This document shows, one piece after another, positions 45,553 through 54,574 of a stretch of DNA of 64,000 nucleotides. The notes below the pieces were generated by a model, which saw only the letters and a program-made list of their open reading frames with translations, was not told where the DNA came from and did not search any database. The position numbers and the translations under genes are program-made. The stretch's first letter is position 1, and each line of letters begins with the position of its first letter. This DNA is from Desulfobacter hydrogenophilus (lineage in GTDB: Bacteria > Desulfobacterota > Desulfobacteria > Desulfobacterales > Desulfobacteraceae): contig NZ_CP036313.1 in the NCBI RefSeq assembly GCF_004319545.1, positions 4,881,001 through 4,945,000 on the forward strand, given 5' to 3'.

Positions 45553-45647
45553 TAACAGCCACGGACTGACCTGGCCTATCAACACCCAGGCCCAGTCCAC
45601 AACGAAACAAGAAAGTAATTCAACAACTTATTGAAACTTTCATATAA
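45553..45647 (+). repeat. Two-hairpin motif, copy C
   Basis: GGACTGACCTGG pairs with CCAGGCCCAGTCC (45563-45598), followed by ACAACGAAAC. Stem two is GAAAGTAATTCAA with TTGAAACTTTC and the tail ATATAAAAAA. It ends 36 bp before the kinase-BON gene. Confidence 0.6.
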
Positions 45648-45683
45648 AAAAACGTATTATAAAATTAAAAGAAAGGGGTTACA

Positions 45684-46520
45684 ATGTCCGTTATCACCAT
45701 CTCAAGAGGTTCTTACAGTCGCGGAAAGGAAGTTGCTGAAAAGGTAGCCTCTGAACTGGGTTATAAATGTATTTCCCGTGATATTCTGCTTGAAGCGTCG
45801 GAAGAATTCAATATCCCGGAGATCAGACTGATCAGGGCACTTCATGACGCACCATCCGCTCTTGAAAGATACACCCACGGCAGGGAACGCTATGTAAGTT
45901 ATATCCGGAAGGCGCTCTTACAGCATATCCAAAAAGACAATATTGTTTATCACGGACTGGCGGGGCACTATTTTTTGCTGGATCTTCCCAATGTCCTGAA
46001 AATCAGAATCACATCGGATATAGAGGAACGTGTAAAAGAAGAAGTCCGGCGGGAAAATATATCCGAGGAAAAAGCACGCTATATCCTGAAAAAAGATGAT
46101 GATGAGCGAAGGAAATGGGGCCTGAGGTTATACGGAATTGATACATGGGACAGTAAACTTTATGATATGGTCATCAATATAAAAAACCTTTCAGTTGAGG
46201 ATGCCGCAGACCTGATTTGCCGAGCGGTTCGAAAACCCAATTTTAAAACCACACCCAAATCGGAAAAAATGCTTGATGATGCCCTTCTTGCCGCAAAAGT
46301 TCATGCGGCTCTTGTGAAATTATCTCCAAAAAGCATTGTCACAGCCGATGACGGTGTTGTAAGGATCGGTGATCCGGAAGTTTCGTTGGACATAAAAAAT
46401 GATGCATATAATGAAATAAAAAAAATTGCTGAAAATGTCGAAGGCGTTAAAGAGGTTATTATAAGTATGAACAAAAAAACCGATGACCACCATGCCGTTA
46501 ATCCATTCCACAATATATGA
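45684..46520 (+). CDS. Cytidylate kinase-like protein with C-terminal BON domain
   Basis: The 278-residue protein belongs to the cytidylate-kinase-like family. The N-terminal part (1-190) begins VITISRGSYSRGKEVAEKVASELG, where SRGSYSRGKEVA stands in place of a classical P-loop, and ends with DAADLICRAV. Charged helices (ISEEKARYILKKDDDERRKW) are typical. Residues about 205-268 are a BON-like domain (KVHAALVKL ... ADDGVVRIG ... VEGVKEVIISM), which usually binds lipid or envelope surfaces. GAAAGGGG lies about 6 nt before the ATG. The substrate is unknown. Tandem hairpin motifs lie just upstream. Confidence 0.85.
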   Translation: MSVITISRGSYSRGKEVAEKVASELGYKCISRDILLEASEEFNIPEIRLIRALHDAPSALERYTHGRERYVSYIRKALLQHIQKDNIVYHGLAGHYFLLDLPNVLKIRITSDIEERVKEEVRRENISEEKARYILKKDDDERRKWGLRLYGIDTWDSKLYDMVINIKNLSVEDAADLICRAVRKPNFKTTPKSEKMLDDALLAAKVHAALVKLSPKSIVTADDGVVRIGDPEVSLDIKNDAYNEIKKIAENVEGVKEVIISMNKKTDDHHAVNPFHNI

Positions 46521-46531
46521 CCATAAACCTT

Positions 46532-46602
46532 AGAGCTTGTTTGGGAATTGGGGCCATTTTCATGAGATTTCGCTTCGATCCCCTAATTATCAAACAAGCT
46601 CT
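46532..46602. repeat. 71-bp palindrome
   Basis: AGAGCTTGTTTG (46532-46543) pairs perfectly with CAAACAAGCTCT (46591-46602); inner bases GAATTGGGG and CCCCTAATT also pair. There is no U-tract. It lies between two converging genes. Confidence 0.65.
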
Positions 46603-46623
46603 TAGCCGAGACAACGCATTTCA

Positions 46624-46655
46624 CCAATAAAAAAAGCAGCCAATCGGCTGCTTTT
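46624..46655 (-). terminator. Terminator of tRNA-His
   Basis: On the minus strand AAAAGCAGCC-GATT-GGCTGCTTTT is followed by TTTATT. Confidence 0.85.
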
Positions 46656-46665
46656 GAAATCTTTG

Positions 46666-46743
<78 letters not shown>

Positions 46744-46757
46744 CAAAAAACTCTGCA

Positions 46758-46786
46758 TAACTATCAGAACTGCTTTTCTTTTTCAA
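46758..46786 (-). promoter_or_regulatory. Promoter of tRNA-His
   Basis: On the minus strand TTGAAA (46786-46781) and TAGTTA (46763-46758) are 17 bp apart, about 15 bp before the tRNA. Confidence 0.55.
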
Positions 46787-46905
46787 GTCTTTTTTTGCAC
46801 TATTAATGAAATTTGAGTTACATATTGTGATTGACCTGCCCTGCCCCTTTGATTATTATTCTTTAAATATTTACAAACAAAACACGCAACAAGGCGGTTA
46901 ATATA

Positions 46906-47082
46906 ATGAATATGAATACGCTGATCATTTTTACCATACGTCTGATTATAGGCCTTGCATTCGGAATCATCCTTACCCGGCTGTTCAAACCGGACTGGGG
47001 CATCTTCCATGGTGTTGCCACAGGCATAATTCTTGTGGCCCTGGCTTATGGCATGAGCTATTACAGAAAATCCAAAGGGTAA
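46906..47082 (+). CDS. Small two-helix membrane protein upstream of selB
   Basis: The 58-residue product (MNMNTLIIFTIRLIIGLAFG and on) has two hydrophobic segments, about 5-27 and 33-52, joined by a short turn with DWG. AAGGCGG lies about 9 nt upstream. It ends 13 bp before selB and is probably co-transcribed with it. It resembles small inner-membrane proteins of unknown function. The coding call rests on composition, ribosome binding site and position. Confidence 0.65.
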   Translation: MNMNTLIIFTIRLIIGLAFGIILTRLFKPDWGIFHGVATGIILVALAYGMSYYRKSKG

Positions 47083-47095
47083 CAGGCAGGCATTT

Positions 47096-49012
47096 GTGGA
47101 CAATATAATTCTGGGCACAGCAGGACACATTGATCATGGGAAAACCAGCCTGGTCAAGGCATTGACAGGCATTGAAACAGACCGTCTCAAGGAAGAAAAA
47201 GAACGCGGTATCACTATAGAACTTGGGTTTGCCTCCCTGGATCTTCCCAATGGACAGCACATCGGCATCGTGGACATGCCCGGTCATGAAAAATTTGTAA
47301 AAAACATGGTGGCCGGTTCGTCGGGCATTGATGTGGTGGTCATGGTTATTGCGGCAGATGAAGGCGTCATGCCCCAGACCCGGGAGCACATGGAGATCTG
47401 CAACCTCATGGGCATCAACCACGGCATGATTGCCCTGACTAAAACGGATCTTGTGGATGACGATCTGCTGGAACTTGCAATGGACGACATCCATGACTTT
47501 ATCCAAGACACCTTCCTTGAAGACAAACCCATTGTCCCCGTGTCCTCTGCCACAGGCCAAGGGCTGGAGGACTTTTTAAGCACCCTTGAAGAAATATGTA
47601 CACAAATCCCGCCCCGTAAATTTTCTTCCATTTTCCGACTTCCCGTGGACCGGGTATTTTCCATGAAAGGGTTCGGCACGGTCATCACCGGAACTCTGAT
47701 TTCAGGTCAGGTGAGCGTGGGCCAGGACATCATGGTGTTTCCAAGGAAAATCACATCAAAGGTCCGGGGCCTGCAGGTGCATTCCAGCTCGGTGGAAACA
47801 GCCATAGCCGGTACCCGGACGGCCATCAATTTCCAGGGTCTTGACCGGGAAGCCGTATTCAGAGGCGATGTACTCTCCACGCCGGGGGCTTTGATTGAAA
47901 GCTATATGGTGGATGCACAGTTTCATTACCTGAAAAGCAATGCCAAGCCGGCCAAAGCCCGGACAAGGGTAAGATTCCATTCGGGCACAAGTGAAATACA
48001 AGGGTACATGATCCTGCTGGACAGGGAAACGCTTTTGCCCGGGGACACGGCACCGGTTCAGTTCCGCCTGGAATCCCCGGTCTGCTGTATCAAAGACGAC
48101 AGATACGTTATCCGATCCTACTCTCCTGTTAAAACCATCGGGGGCGGTGCCATCCTCAACCCGGTGTCCCAGAAATACAAGCTTAAAGACACGGCTACGA
48201 TTGAAGGACTTTATGACCTTGCTGCACAGGATGATGAAAAAACCATTGCCTATTTTCTCTCCATCAAGGGATATTCCGGGTTGACCTTAAATGAATTAAG
48301 GGTCATGACCAATGTCCCGGACAAAAAACTGGCTGCCGCTTTGCAGAAAATGCTTGCAAAACAGGAAGCTGTCATAACGGACAAGGAGAAGCAGATCTAT
48401 GTACATGGCACTATTTTTGATGAATTTAAGGAAAAAGTACTGGAACGGCTGACCATCTATCACCAGGCAAACCCTTTGAAGGAAGGCATGCCGGCCCAGG
48501 AGCTGAAATCCAAATTTCAATATGTGGATGATGCCCGGTTTTTCAACATCCTGTTCCACCGCCTGGAAAAGGAAAACCTCATTGTTCTGAACAAAAACCT
48601 TGTGAAACTTTCAGAATTCAAGGTGGCCCTGCAGGTGGACCAGCATGAAACCAAAGAAAAAATTGCCAACATTTACAAAAAAGCTGGTCTGACCCCACCC
48701 TTTTTCCGCACCATATGCCAAGATCTGGACCTGGACCAGAAAACGGGGAAGGATGTGATGCAGATGCTCATTGATGAAAAACAGGTGATCAAAACAAAAG
48801 ATGACCTATTTTTTGATGCCGTTGCCGTCAATAATCTTGCAACAGAACTCATTGAATTCCTCAAAGCCAATGAAAAGATCACCACACCGCAATTTAAGGA
48901 TATGACCGGCATTTCCAGAAAATATGTTATCCCTTTGATTGAATATTTTGACGCCATGCACCTGACCATACGGGTTGAGGACCACCGGCAGTTAAGGAAG
49001 AAACTGGCCTGA
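47096..49012 (+). CDS. selB: Selenocysteine-specific elongation factor SelB
   Basis: The 638-residue GTPase delivers Sec-tRNA to UGA codons marked by a SECIS hairpin. It starts at GTG ([20 protein letters not shown]). GTPase motifs: GHIDHGKTS (P-loop), [19 protein letters not shown] and TKTDLVD. Domains II and III (about 170-370) are followed by winged-helix domains to the C-terminus that bind the SECIS (YDLAAQDD onward and [11 protein letters not shown] at the end). Its likely clients in this window are hdrA, mvhD and mvhA. selA, selD and tRNA-Sec are not in the window. It converges on hemW-like gene with 3 bp between. Confidence 0.95.
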   Translation: MDNIILGTAGHIDHGKTSLVKALTGIETDRLKEEKERGITIELGFASLDLPNGQHIGIVDMPGHEKFVKNMVAGSSGIDVVVMVIAADEGVMPQTREHMEICNLMGINHGMIALTKTDLVDDDLLELAMDDIHDFIQDTFLEDKPIVPVSSATGQGLEDFLSTLEEICTQIPPRKFSSIFRLPVDRVFSMKGFGTVITGTLISGQVSVGQDIMVFPRKITSKVRGLQVHSSSVETAIAGTRTAINFQGLDREAVFRGDVLSTPGALIESYMVDAQFHYLKSNAKPAKARTRVRFHSGTSEIQGYMILLDRETLLPGDTAPVQFRLESPVCCIKDDRYVIRSYSPVKTIGGGAILNPVSQKYKLKDTATIEGLYDLAAQDDEKTIAYFLSIKGYSGLTLNELRVMTNVPDKKLAAALQKMLAKQEAVITDKEKQIYVHGTIFDEFKEKVLERLTIYHQANPLKEGMPAQELKSKFQYVDDARFFNILFHRLEKENLIVLNKNLVKLSEFKVALQVDQHETKEKIANIYKKAGLTPPFFRTICQDLDLDQKTGKDVMQMLIDEKQVIKTKDDLFFDAVAVNNLATELIEFLKANEKITTPQFKDMTGISRKYVIPLIEYFDAMHLTIRVEDHRQLRKKLA

Positions 49013-49015
49013 GCA

Positions 49016-50197
49016 TCAAATTTTTTCAACAAAAGAAGTAACGATACTGTCCAGGCGCATCCAGCCGTCAAGGGTCAAAACAAATCGTTGCCCGGCGTCC
49101 TGGAATCGGGCCAACCCTTTATCTTCAAGGTTGTCCATTAGGCGTTGAAACACGGTTAAAAACCGATTCTGCCACAGGCTTTGCCCGGTTCTAATGTCAA
49201 GGCCCATGGATGTCCGCAGCCCCACCATAACAAATTCTATCTGCCGCTGTTCCAGGGTAAGGATTTCACTGTCAAATGCGGGAAATTCTCCTTTTTTCAA
49301 GGCTCTGATATATCCATTCAGGTCCGGGGCATTCCAGAACCTTTTATACACAGCCGATCCATCCGTATCGCCCTTTACGGCATAGGAATGGGCGGCCGGC
49401 CCGAATCCATGGTAGGGCAACATCTGCCAATACGCACGGTTGTGCAGGGAACGAAGGGCTGTATGCGTTGCAAAACTGGATACTTCATAATGATCCCATC
49501 CACGGGCCTTCAAATATGTGGCAACCGCATAGAACAGATCAACCTGATCCGATTGTGCCATAGGTAAAAACTGACCCCGTTCATGCATGGCATGCAGAGC
49601 CGTGCCCGGTTCCAGAGTAAGCATATAACAGGAAAGATGCGCAGGCGATAGATCCAAGGCAGCATCCAGCTCCCGGATCAGGTGTTCTCCGGTCTGACCG
49701 GGAAGGCCGTAAATAAGATCCAGACTTATATTTTCAATACCGGCAGCACGGACCTTTTCCACGGCATGTACGGCATCATCTGCTGAATGAATACGCCCTA
49801 AAAGGGCAAGCTGTACCGGATCAAGTGACTGGACACCGAGGCTTACACGATTAATCCCCATACTTTGGAACGATTTCAAATGGATCTCGTCCAGGGTACC
49901 GGGATTGGCTTCAAGGGTGATTTCGGTCTGACGACAAAGGCCAAAGGCGTTGTCCAAAGCTCGCAGAATGGCTTCAAGGTGCTGAGGTCCAAGCAGAGAC
50001 GGCGTGCCGCCACCGAAGTACACAGTTGCAGCGTTGCCTTTGGGCTGTAATACAGTTGAAGGTGAACGCAGCCGAATTTCCTGGACTAGGGCCGTGACAT
50101 AATCAGAAATCAAAGAGAGGTTGGTTTTGGAATAAAAATCGCAATACCTGCATTTTTTTATACAAAAGGGAACGTGAATATAAAGGTGCTTACACAA
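49016..50197 (-). CDS. hemW: HemW-like radical SAM protein (coproporphyrinogen dehydrogenase family)
   Basis: The 393-residue protein begins CKHLYIHVPFCIKKCRYC, with the CxxxCxxC cluster motif at Cys12, Cys16 and Cys19. VYFGGGTPSLL, ITLEANPGTLD and NRVSLGVQSLD follow in order. Lack of the HemN-specific N-terminal residues favours HemW, the proposed haem chaperone, over HemN. It overlaps the upstream radical SAM gene by 8 bp. Confidence 0.9.
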   Translation of the reverse strand: MCKHLYIHVPFCIKKCRYCDFYSKTNLSLISDYVTALVQEIRLRSPSTVLQPKGNAATVYFGGGTPSLLGPQHLEAILRALDNAFGLCRQTEITLEANPGTLDEIHLKSFQSMGINRVSLGVQSLDPVQLALLGRIHSADDAVHAVEKVRAAGIENISLDLIYGLPGQTGEHLIRELDAALDLSPAHLSCYMLTLEPGTALHAMHERGQFLPMAQSDQVDLFYAVATYLKARGWDHYEVSSFATHTALRSLHNRAYWQMLPYHGFGPAAHSYAVKGDTDGSAVYKRFWNAPDLNGYIRALKKGEFPAFDSEILTLEQRQIEFVMVGLRTSMGLDIRTGQSLWQNRFLTVFQRLMDNLEDKGLARFQDAGQRFVLTLDGWMRLDSIVTSFVEKI

Positions 50198-51353
50198 ACC
50201 GCGTCATCAGCCGGTCAAGAATCTGGTCCACGTTTTTTGGGGTGACGCCGTAATTTTCACAGGCAAGCCGCACCTGGTCCATTTGGGGGCTTGTATCCAT
50301 ATCTTCAAGCCCCTTAAAAAAACCCATGCGCCGACCGATCTGATAAAGGATACGCTCTTGGGGGGCCAATTCAAAAAACCGGTCAATAACCCCAATCATT
50401 TTCTCCTTGTCATGGGGCATCTTACCGGTAACAGTTTCAAACAGATTCAGAATGTGATCACTTTTTACACGGGACTGGATATTGTCCAGTGCCTCAAGCA
50501 TCAGGCGCACTTCCGTGGCAATCATGGCATCACCCGGTTTTTCAAACATACCCCGAAGCTGCCAGTGGGAAAGTTCTGTGGAAGGAGAAAGACCCAGGGT
50601 CCGAATTTTGATCACATCCGGATTAATGGCATTCAGTGCTTCAGCGGTCTCAAGGGCATGCTCAATGGACAAATCAACGCCACCTAAACCCGGCATCACA
50701 TACGTATACAACTTAATACCTGCCTGCCGGATCCGTTTACCCGCCTCTATGTGGCCGGCTCTGTCAACTCCTGTACGCATACGGTTAAGCACCAAATTTG
50801 ACCCACTTTCAAGGCCCAGATGAATTCGGTTAAGACCAAGTTTATGCAACTGTTCCAGAGTATCGTCAGGCAATTGAAGGATGGTGCTGCTTCTGGCATA
50901 GGTGGCAATGGTTTCAGTTTGAGTAAAACAGTCCTTGATATGCCCGAGCACAAAAAGCAGGTCCTTGGGTTTCATAACCAGGGGATTGGCATCCTGGAGG
51001 AAAATGGAGGCCATGCCCGCAGCATGCCACTTGACAGCATTGTTGAATGCAACCCGGTCCCGAACCTCGAAAGCGGTATAAATGGAATGAATCCGCTCCT
51101 GATCAAAGGCAATGGGCGTGGCATTTTCCTGAAGCAGCCTGTCAATGTATGTACGAACCAGGTCAATGTCTTTAATAATATCTTCCACAGGGCGTATGGA
51201 AAATTTCTGCTTTTTATAAACCGGACAAAAGGAACAGCGATTCCACGGGCAGTTCCGGATCAGACGCAGCAGCAGGCTGTATGCATCATTGGCCGGATAA
51301 ATGGTTCCCTGTTCATATCCCTGGTATGTCTGTGTCTGTTTATCGTCTGTCAT
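50190..51353 (-). CDS. Radical SAM protein of unknown function
   Basis: The 387-residue protein has its Fe-S motif as CPWNRCSFC (Cys35, Cys40, Cys43), a Cx4CxxC variant common in radical SAM proteins that begin near a Pro-Asn-Arg loop. The barrel shows LNRIHLGLESGSNLVLNRM and KLYTYVMPGLGGVDLS. No B12 domain is visible. It probably forms an operon with the HemW-like gene. I cannot assign a substrate. Confidence 0.85.
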   Translation of the reverse strand: MTDDKQTQTYQGYEQGTIYPANDAYSLLLRLIRNCPWNRCSFCPVYKKQKFSIRPVEDIIKDIDLVRTYIDRLLQENATPIAFDQERIHSIYTAFEVRDRVAFNNAVKWHAAGMASIFLQDANPLVMKPKDLLFVLGHIKDCFTQTETIATYARSSTILQLPDDTLEQLHKLGLNRIHLGLESGSNLVLNRMRTGVDRAGHIEAGKRIRQAGIKLYTYVMPGLGGVDLSIEHALETAEALNAINPDVIKIRTLGLSPSTELSHWQLRGMFEKPGDAMIATEVRLMLEALDNIQSRVKSDHILNLFETVTGKMPHDKEKMIGVIDRFFELAPQERILYQIGRRMGFFKGLEDMDTSPQMDQVRLACENYGVTPKNVDQILDRLMTRFV

Positions 51354-51396
51354 AGTAAAAAAACTTGGTAAAAAGAGCTACGGTTTCTGCCTCATA

Positions 51397-51425
51397 TTGA
51401 ACCTTTCCGATAAAAGGGTTATAAG
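51397..51425 (+). promoter_or_regulatory. Candidate promoter of the kdn operon
   Basis: TTGAAC (51397-51402) and TATAAG (51420-51425) are 17 bp apart, 140 bp before kdnA, leaving a long leader. Confidence 0.45.
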
Positions 51426-51565
51426 CATTAGAAAAATGAAAGTCAATATTTGGATCTGTCTTGAAAAGATATCCCGATTTTGTTATTTATTCCTAATTTT
51501 TATAGTTAATTATCAAATTTTTCCGCACTGGGCGGAAAGATATGTGCAACACGTAAGGAGATCGC

Positions 51566-52750
51566 ATGCCTGGCTTTGAATTATTTTCAGATGAGGAACG
51601 TAAACAGGTCAATGATGTACTGGAAACGGGCGTTTTATTCAGATACGGATTTGAAGGGGCCAGAAACGGCCATTTTAAAGCCCTGGAATTTGAGAAAAAA
51701 CTGGCCCAAATAACAGGTACGAGGTTCAGCCACCTATGTTCCAGCGGAACAGCAGCCCTTTGCACGGCCCTTGCCGCCTGCGGCATCGGGGCTGGGGACG
51801 AGGTTATTGTTCCGCCGTTTACCTTTGTGGCCACATTTGAAGCCTTGATCCAGGCAGGTGCAGTCCCTGTGTTTGCAGACATTGACCAGACCCTTTGCTT
51901 GGACCCGGACCGCCTGGAAGCGGCTATAACACCGAGGACCAAGGCAGTAGTACCGGTGCACATGTGCGGGGCCATGGCAAGGATTGATGAGATAAAAGCC
52001 TTTTGCGATAAAAAGGGTCTGATACTTTTGGAAGATGCGTGCCAGTCTTTGGGCGCAAGTTTTAAGGGCAGTCATCTGGGCACATTCGGCAAGGCCGGCT
52101 GTTTTTCCTTTGACTCGGTTAAAACCGTGACCTGTGGTGAAGGCGGCGGTATTATTACAAATGACGAAGATATTTATACCCGGTGCTGCCAGTATGCCGA
52201 TCATGGCCATGACCACCTAGGCGGGCCGGACCGAGGCGCGGACGACCATCCCATCATGGGCACCAACTACAGAATATCCGAACTTAATGCCGCAGTGGGG
52301 GTTGCCCAGTTAGGCAAACTTGACCGCATCGTTGAAATCCAGAAAAAAAATAAAGCCGCCATAAAAGATGCCATGAAAAAAATTGAAGGCGTTACCTTCC
52401 GCGCACTTCCCGACCCGGATGGGGACTCGGCTACCTTCTTGAGCTTTTTTATGCCCACACAAGATCAGGCCGAACAGGCGGCAAAAAAACTTGCAAAAAA
52501 CGGGGCACCTTGTGCCTACTGGTATAACAACAACTGGCATTATTATAAAGAATGGCACCACCTCAAGAAAATGAAACGTGCAGCCAAACTGCCTTTTGAA
52601 TTGAGTGCCGACCTGCCGGATTATGAAGGCCTTGTCCTGGAACAAAGTGAAGACATCATGAAACGGGCGCTGTCCATGCAGATCATGCTGTCCTGGACCG
52701 ATGATGATATGGACAAACGTATACAGGCTGTATTAAATGCTTTAACCTAA
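51566..52750 (+). CDS. kdnA: 8-amino-3,8-dideoxy-manno-octulosonate transaminase (DegT/DnrJ family)
   Basis: The 394-residue PLP enzyme follows CGTAAGGAGATCGC. The Schiff-base Lys is in FSFDSVKTVTCGEGG (about residue 186), and VPPFTFVATFEALIQAG and PVHMCGAMARIDEI are typical of sugar aminotransferases. Identification as KdnA rests mainly on order: it is followed by an iron alcohol dehydrogenase like KdnB and then kdsB, as in Shewanella, where KdnB oxidises Kdo at C8 and KdnA aminates it. The product, 8-amino-Kdo, replaces Kdo in the lipopolysaccharide core. Confidence 0.88.
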   Translation: MPGFELFSDEERKQVNDVLETGVLFRYGFEGARNGHFKALEFEKKLAQITGTRFSHLCSSGTAALCTALAACGIGAGDEVIVPPFTFVATFEALIQAGAVPVFADIDQTLCLDPDRLEAAITPRTKAVVPVHMCGAMARIDEIKAFCDKKGLILLEDACQSLGASFKGSHLGTFGKAGCFSFDSVKTVTCGEGGGIITNDEDIYTRCCQYADHGHDHLGGPDRGADDHPIMGTNYRISELNAAVGVAQLGKLDRIVEIQKKNKAAIKDAMKKIEGVTFRALPDPDGDSATFLSFFMPTQDQAEQAAKKLAKNGAPCAYWYNNNWHYYKEWHHLKKMKRAAKLPFELSADLPDYEGLVLEQSEDIMKRALSMQIMLSWTDDDMDKRIQAVLNALT

Positions 52751-52760
52751 GGATTTATCA

Positions 52761-53828
52761 ATGTTCAGAAATTTTAAGCTGGTTCCCAAAATTCTTTTCG
52801 GCCGGGGCTGTTTTGCCCAGCTTGACGAGGTAGTGGGCGGTCGGCGCAAGTCCGGTGAAGACTGGGCAGTTTTTGTTGTGGATGATGTATTTAAAGGCAA
52901 GGACCTTGAAAAACGCATCCCCTTGCATGACAACGATTTTCTTTTGTGGGTCAATGTCGCGGATGAGCCCAAAACAGGCTATGTGGATAAGCTCACCCTG
53001 GAAGCAAAAAATTTCAACGCTGCCTTTCCCTGTGCTGTCATCGGTATTGGGGGCGGCTCCGCCATGGACCTTGCCAAATCCGTCTCTTTGATGCTCACCA
53101 ATGAGGGTTCATCCACCGAGTACCAGGGATGGGATCTGATCAAGAACCCGGCCGTATGGCATGCAGCCGTACCCACCCTTTCCGGTACGGGTGCCGAGGT
53201 TTCCCGGACGGCCGTGCTCACCGGACCCGAGAAAAAACTGGGACTGAACTCCGATTATACGGTGTTTGACCAGGTGGTCCTGGACCCTGAACTGACCAAA
53301 GACGTGCCCAAGGAACAGCACTTTTACACCGGCATGGACTGCTATATTCACTGCATTGAGTCTTTGCAGGGCACCTATATCAATGAATTTTCCAAAGCCT
53401 ATGGGGAAAAATCATTGGATCTTTGCCGCCAGGTATTTGTGGATAACCATCCAGATTCGGCTGACAAGCTGATGATGGCCTCCTTTTTCGGCGGCATGAG
53501 CATTGCGTACTCCCAGGTGGGTGCCTGCCATGCCTTGTCCTATGGCCTATCCTATGTGCTTGGCACCCATCACGGTGTAGGCTGCTGCATCACCTTTGAC
53601 ACCCTGGATGAATACTATCCTGACGGGGTGAAAGAATTTCGAGCCATTATGAACAAAACAGGGGTGGACATTCCCAGAGGGCTAACAAAGGACCTTACCG
53701 GGGATCAAATGGAAACCATGATCCGTGTAGCATTAGGCCTTGATCCCTTGTGGGAAAACTGCCTGGGTAAAGACTGGAAAAATATCATGACCCGTGACAA
53801 GGCCCGCAGCCTTTTTGAGAAGATGTAG
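52761..53828 (+). CDS. kdnB: 3-deoxy-manno-octulosonate 8-oxidase (iron alcohol dehydrogenase)
   Basis: The 355-residue protein has the iron-type alcohol dehydrogenase fold. FKLVPKILFGRGCFAQL leads into the NAD-binding IGIGGGSAMDLAKSVS (about 92-107); the metal site is formed by GMDCYIHCIES and HALSYGLSYVLGTHHGVGC. VPTLSGTGAEVSRTAVLTG lies between. It starts 10 bp after kdnA. By analogy with Shewanella it oxidises the Kdo C8 alcohol, supplying the substrate of KdnA. Confidence 0.88.
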   Translation: MFRNFKLVPKILFGRGCFAQLDEVVGGRRKSGEDWAVFVVDDVFKGKDLEKRIPLHDNDFLLWVNVADEPKTGYVDKLTLEAKNFNAAFPCAVIGIGGGSAMDLAKSVSLMLTNEGSSTEYQGWDLIKNPAVWHAAVPTLSGTGAEVSRTAVLTGPEKKLGLNSDYTVFDQVVLDPELTKDVPKEQHFYTGMDCYIHCIESLQGTYINEFSKAYGEKSLDLCRQVFVDNHPDSADKLMMASFFGGMSIAYSQVGACHALSYGLSYVLGTHHGVGCCITFDTLDEYYPDGVKEFRAIMNKTGVDIPRGLTKDLTGDQMETMIRVALGLDPLWENCLGKDWKNIMTRDKARSLFEKM

Positions 53829-53830
53829 CC

Positions 53831-54568
53831 ATGCCCATCGCAGTGATTCCAGCTCGTTTCGGTTCCAGTCGACTTGGGGGCAAGCCGTTGATTAACATTG
53901 CAGGCAAGCCCATGATCCAGCGGGTATTTGAGCAATCCCAAAAATCATCCGTGGTGACAAGAACCATTGTTGCCACGGATGATGAACGTATTGTCAGTGC
54001 CGTCAAGGCATTTGGCGGAGACGCCGTAATGACCTTGGACACCTGCCGCTCCGGTACGGACCGGGTGGCTGAAACCGCCAAGATGCTTGGTGCGGATGAT
54101 AAAGATATTATCATCAATATCCAGGGGGATCAGCCTATGTTTGATCCTATAAGCCTTGATGATTTGATCAGGCCCTTTGACGAAGATCCCGGCCTTGCCA
54201 TGTCCACCCTGGCGTATAAAATCAAAAATCCCCGGGAAATTACAGATCCCAAGGACGTAAAGGTCGTGTTCAATCGCCAGGGCTTTGCCATGTATTTTTC
54301 CCGGGCCCAGATTCCCTTTCCCCGGGACGGCCAGACAGATGTAGACTACTATAAGCATTTAGGGTTTTACGCCTATACGAAAGCCTTTCTGGACCAAATC
54401 GTCACCCTTGACAGCGGCACCTGCGAACAGGTGGAAAAGCTGGAACAGCTTCGGGTGCTGGAATACGGCTTCCCCATCAAAGTGGCTGTCACCCAATATG
54501 ATTCACCTGAGATTGATCTGCCCGAAGATATTGAACGTGTTGAAGCAATCCTGCGCGAACACGGCTGA
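53831..54568 (+). CDS. kdsB: CMP-Kdo (or CMP-8-amino-Kdo) synthetase
   Basis: The 245-residue nucleotidyltransferase starts IAVIPARFGSSRLGGKPLINIAG, the KdsB hallmark. IVATDDERIV, SGTDRVAE (CTP site), INIQGDQPMFDPISL and FYAYTKAFLDQIV follow in the expected order, and VEKLEQLRVLEYG near the C-terminus is typical. It is 3 bp after kdnB, so the substrate is probably 8-amino-Kdo. Confidence 0.93.
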   Translation: MPIAVIPARFGSSRLGGKPLINIAGKPMIQRVFEQSQKSSVVTRTIVATDDERIVSAVKAFGGDAVMTLDTCRSGTDRVAETAKMLGADDKDIIINIQGDQPMFDPISLDDLIRPFDEDPGLAMSTLAYKIKNPREITDPKDVKVVFNRQGFAMYFSRAQIPFPRDGQTDVDYYKHLGFYAYTKAFLDQIVTLDSGTCEQVEKLEQLRVLEYGFPIKVAVTQYDSPEIDLPEDIERVEAILREHG

Positions 54569-54574
54569 TTATAC

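Noticed and set aside
45465..45647. CRISPR array
   Set aside because: There are only two tandem units of about 90 bp with unlike interiors, no short identical repeats with unique spacers, and no cas genes in the window.
45465..45647. GEMM cyclic-di-GMP riboswitch
   Set aside because: The conserved GEMM core (such as the GCAAACC loop) is absent.
46532..46602. Rho-independent terminator
   Set aside because: The palindrome has no U-tract on either strand.
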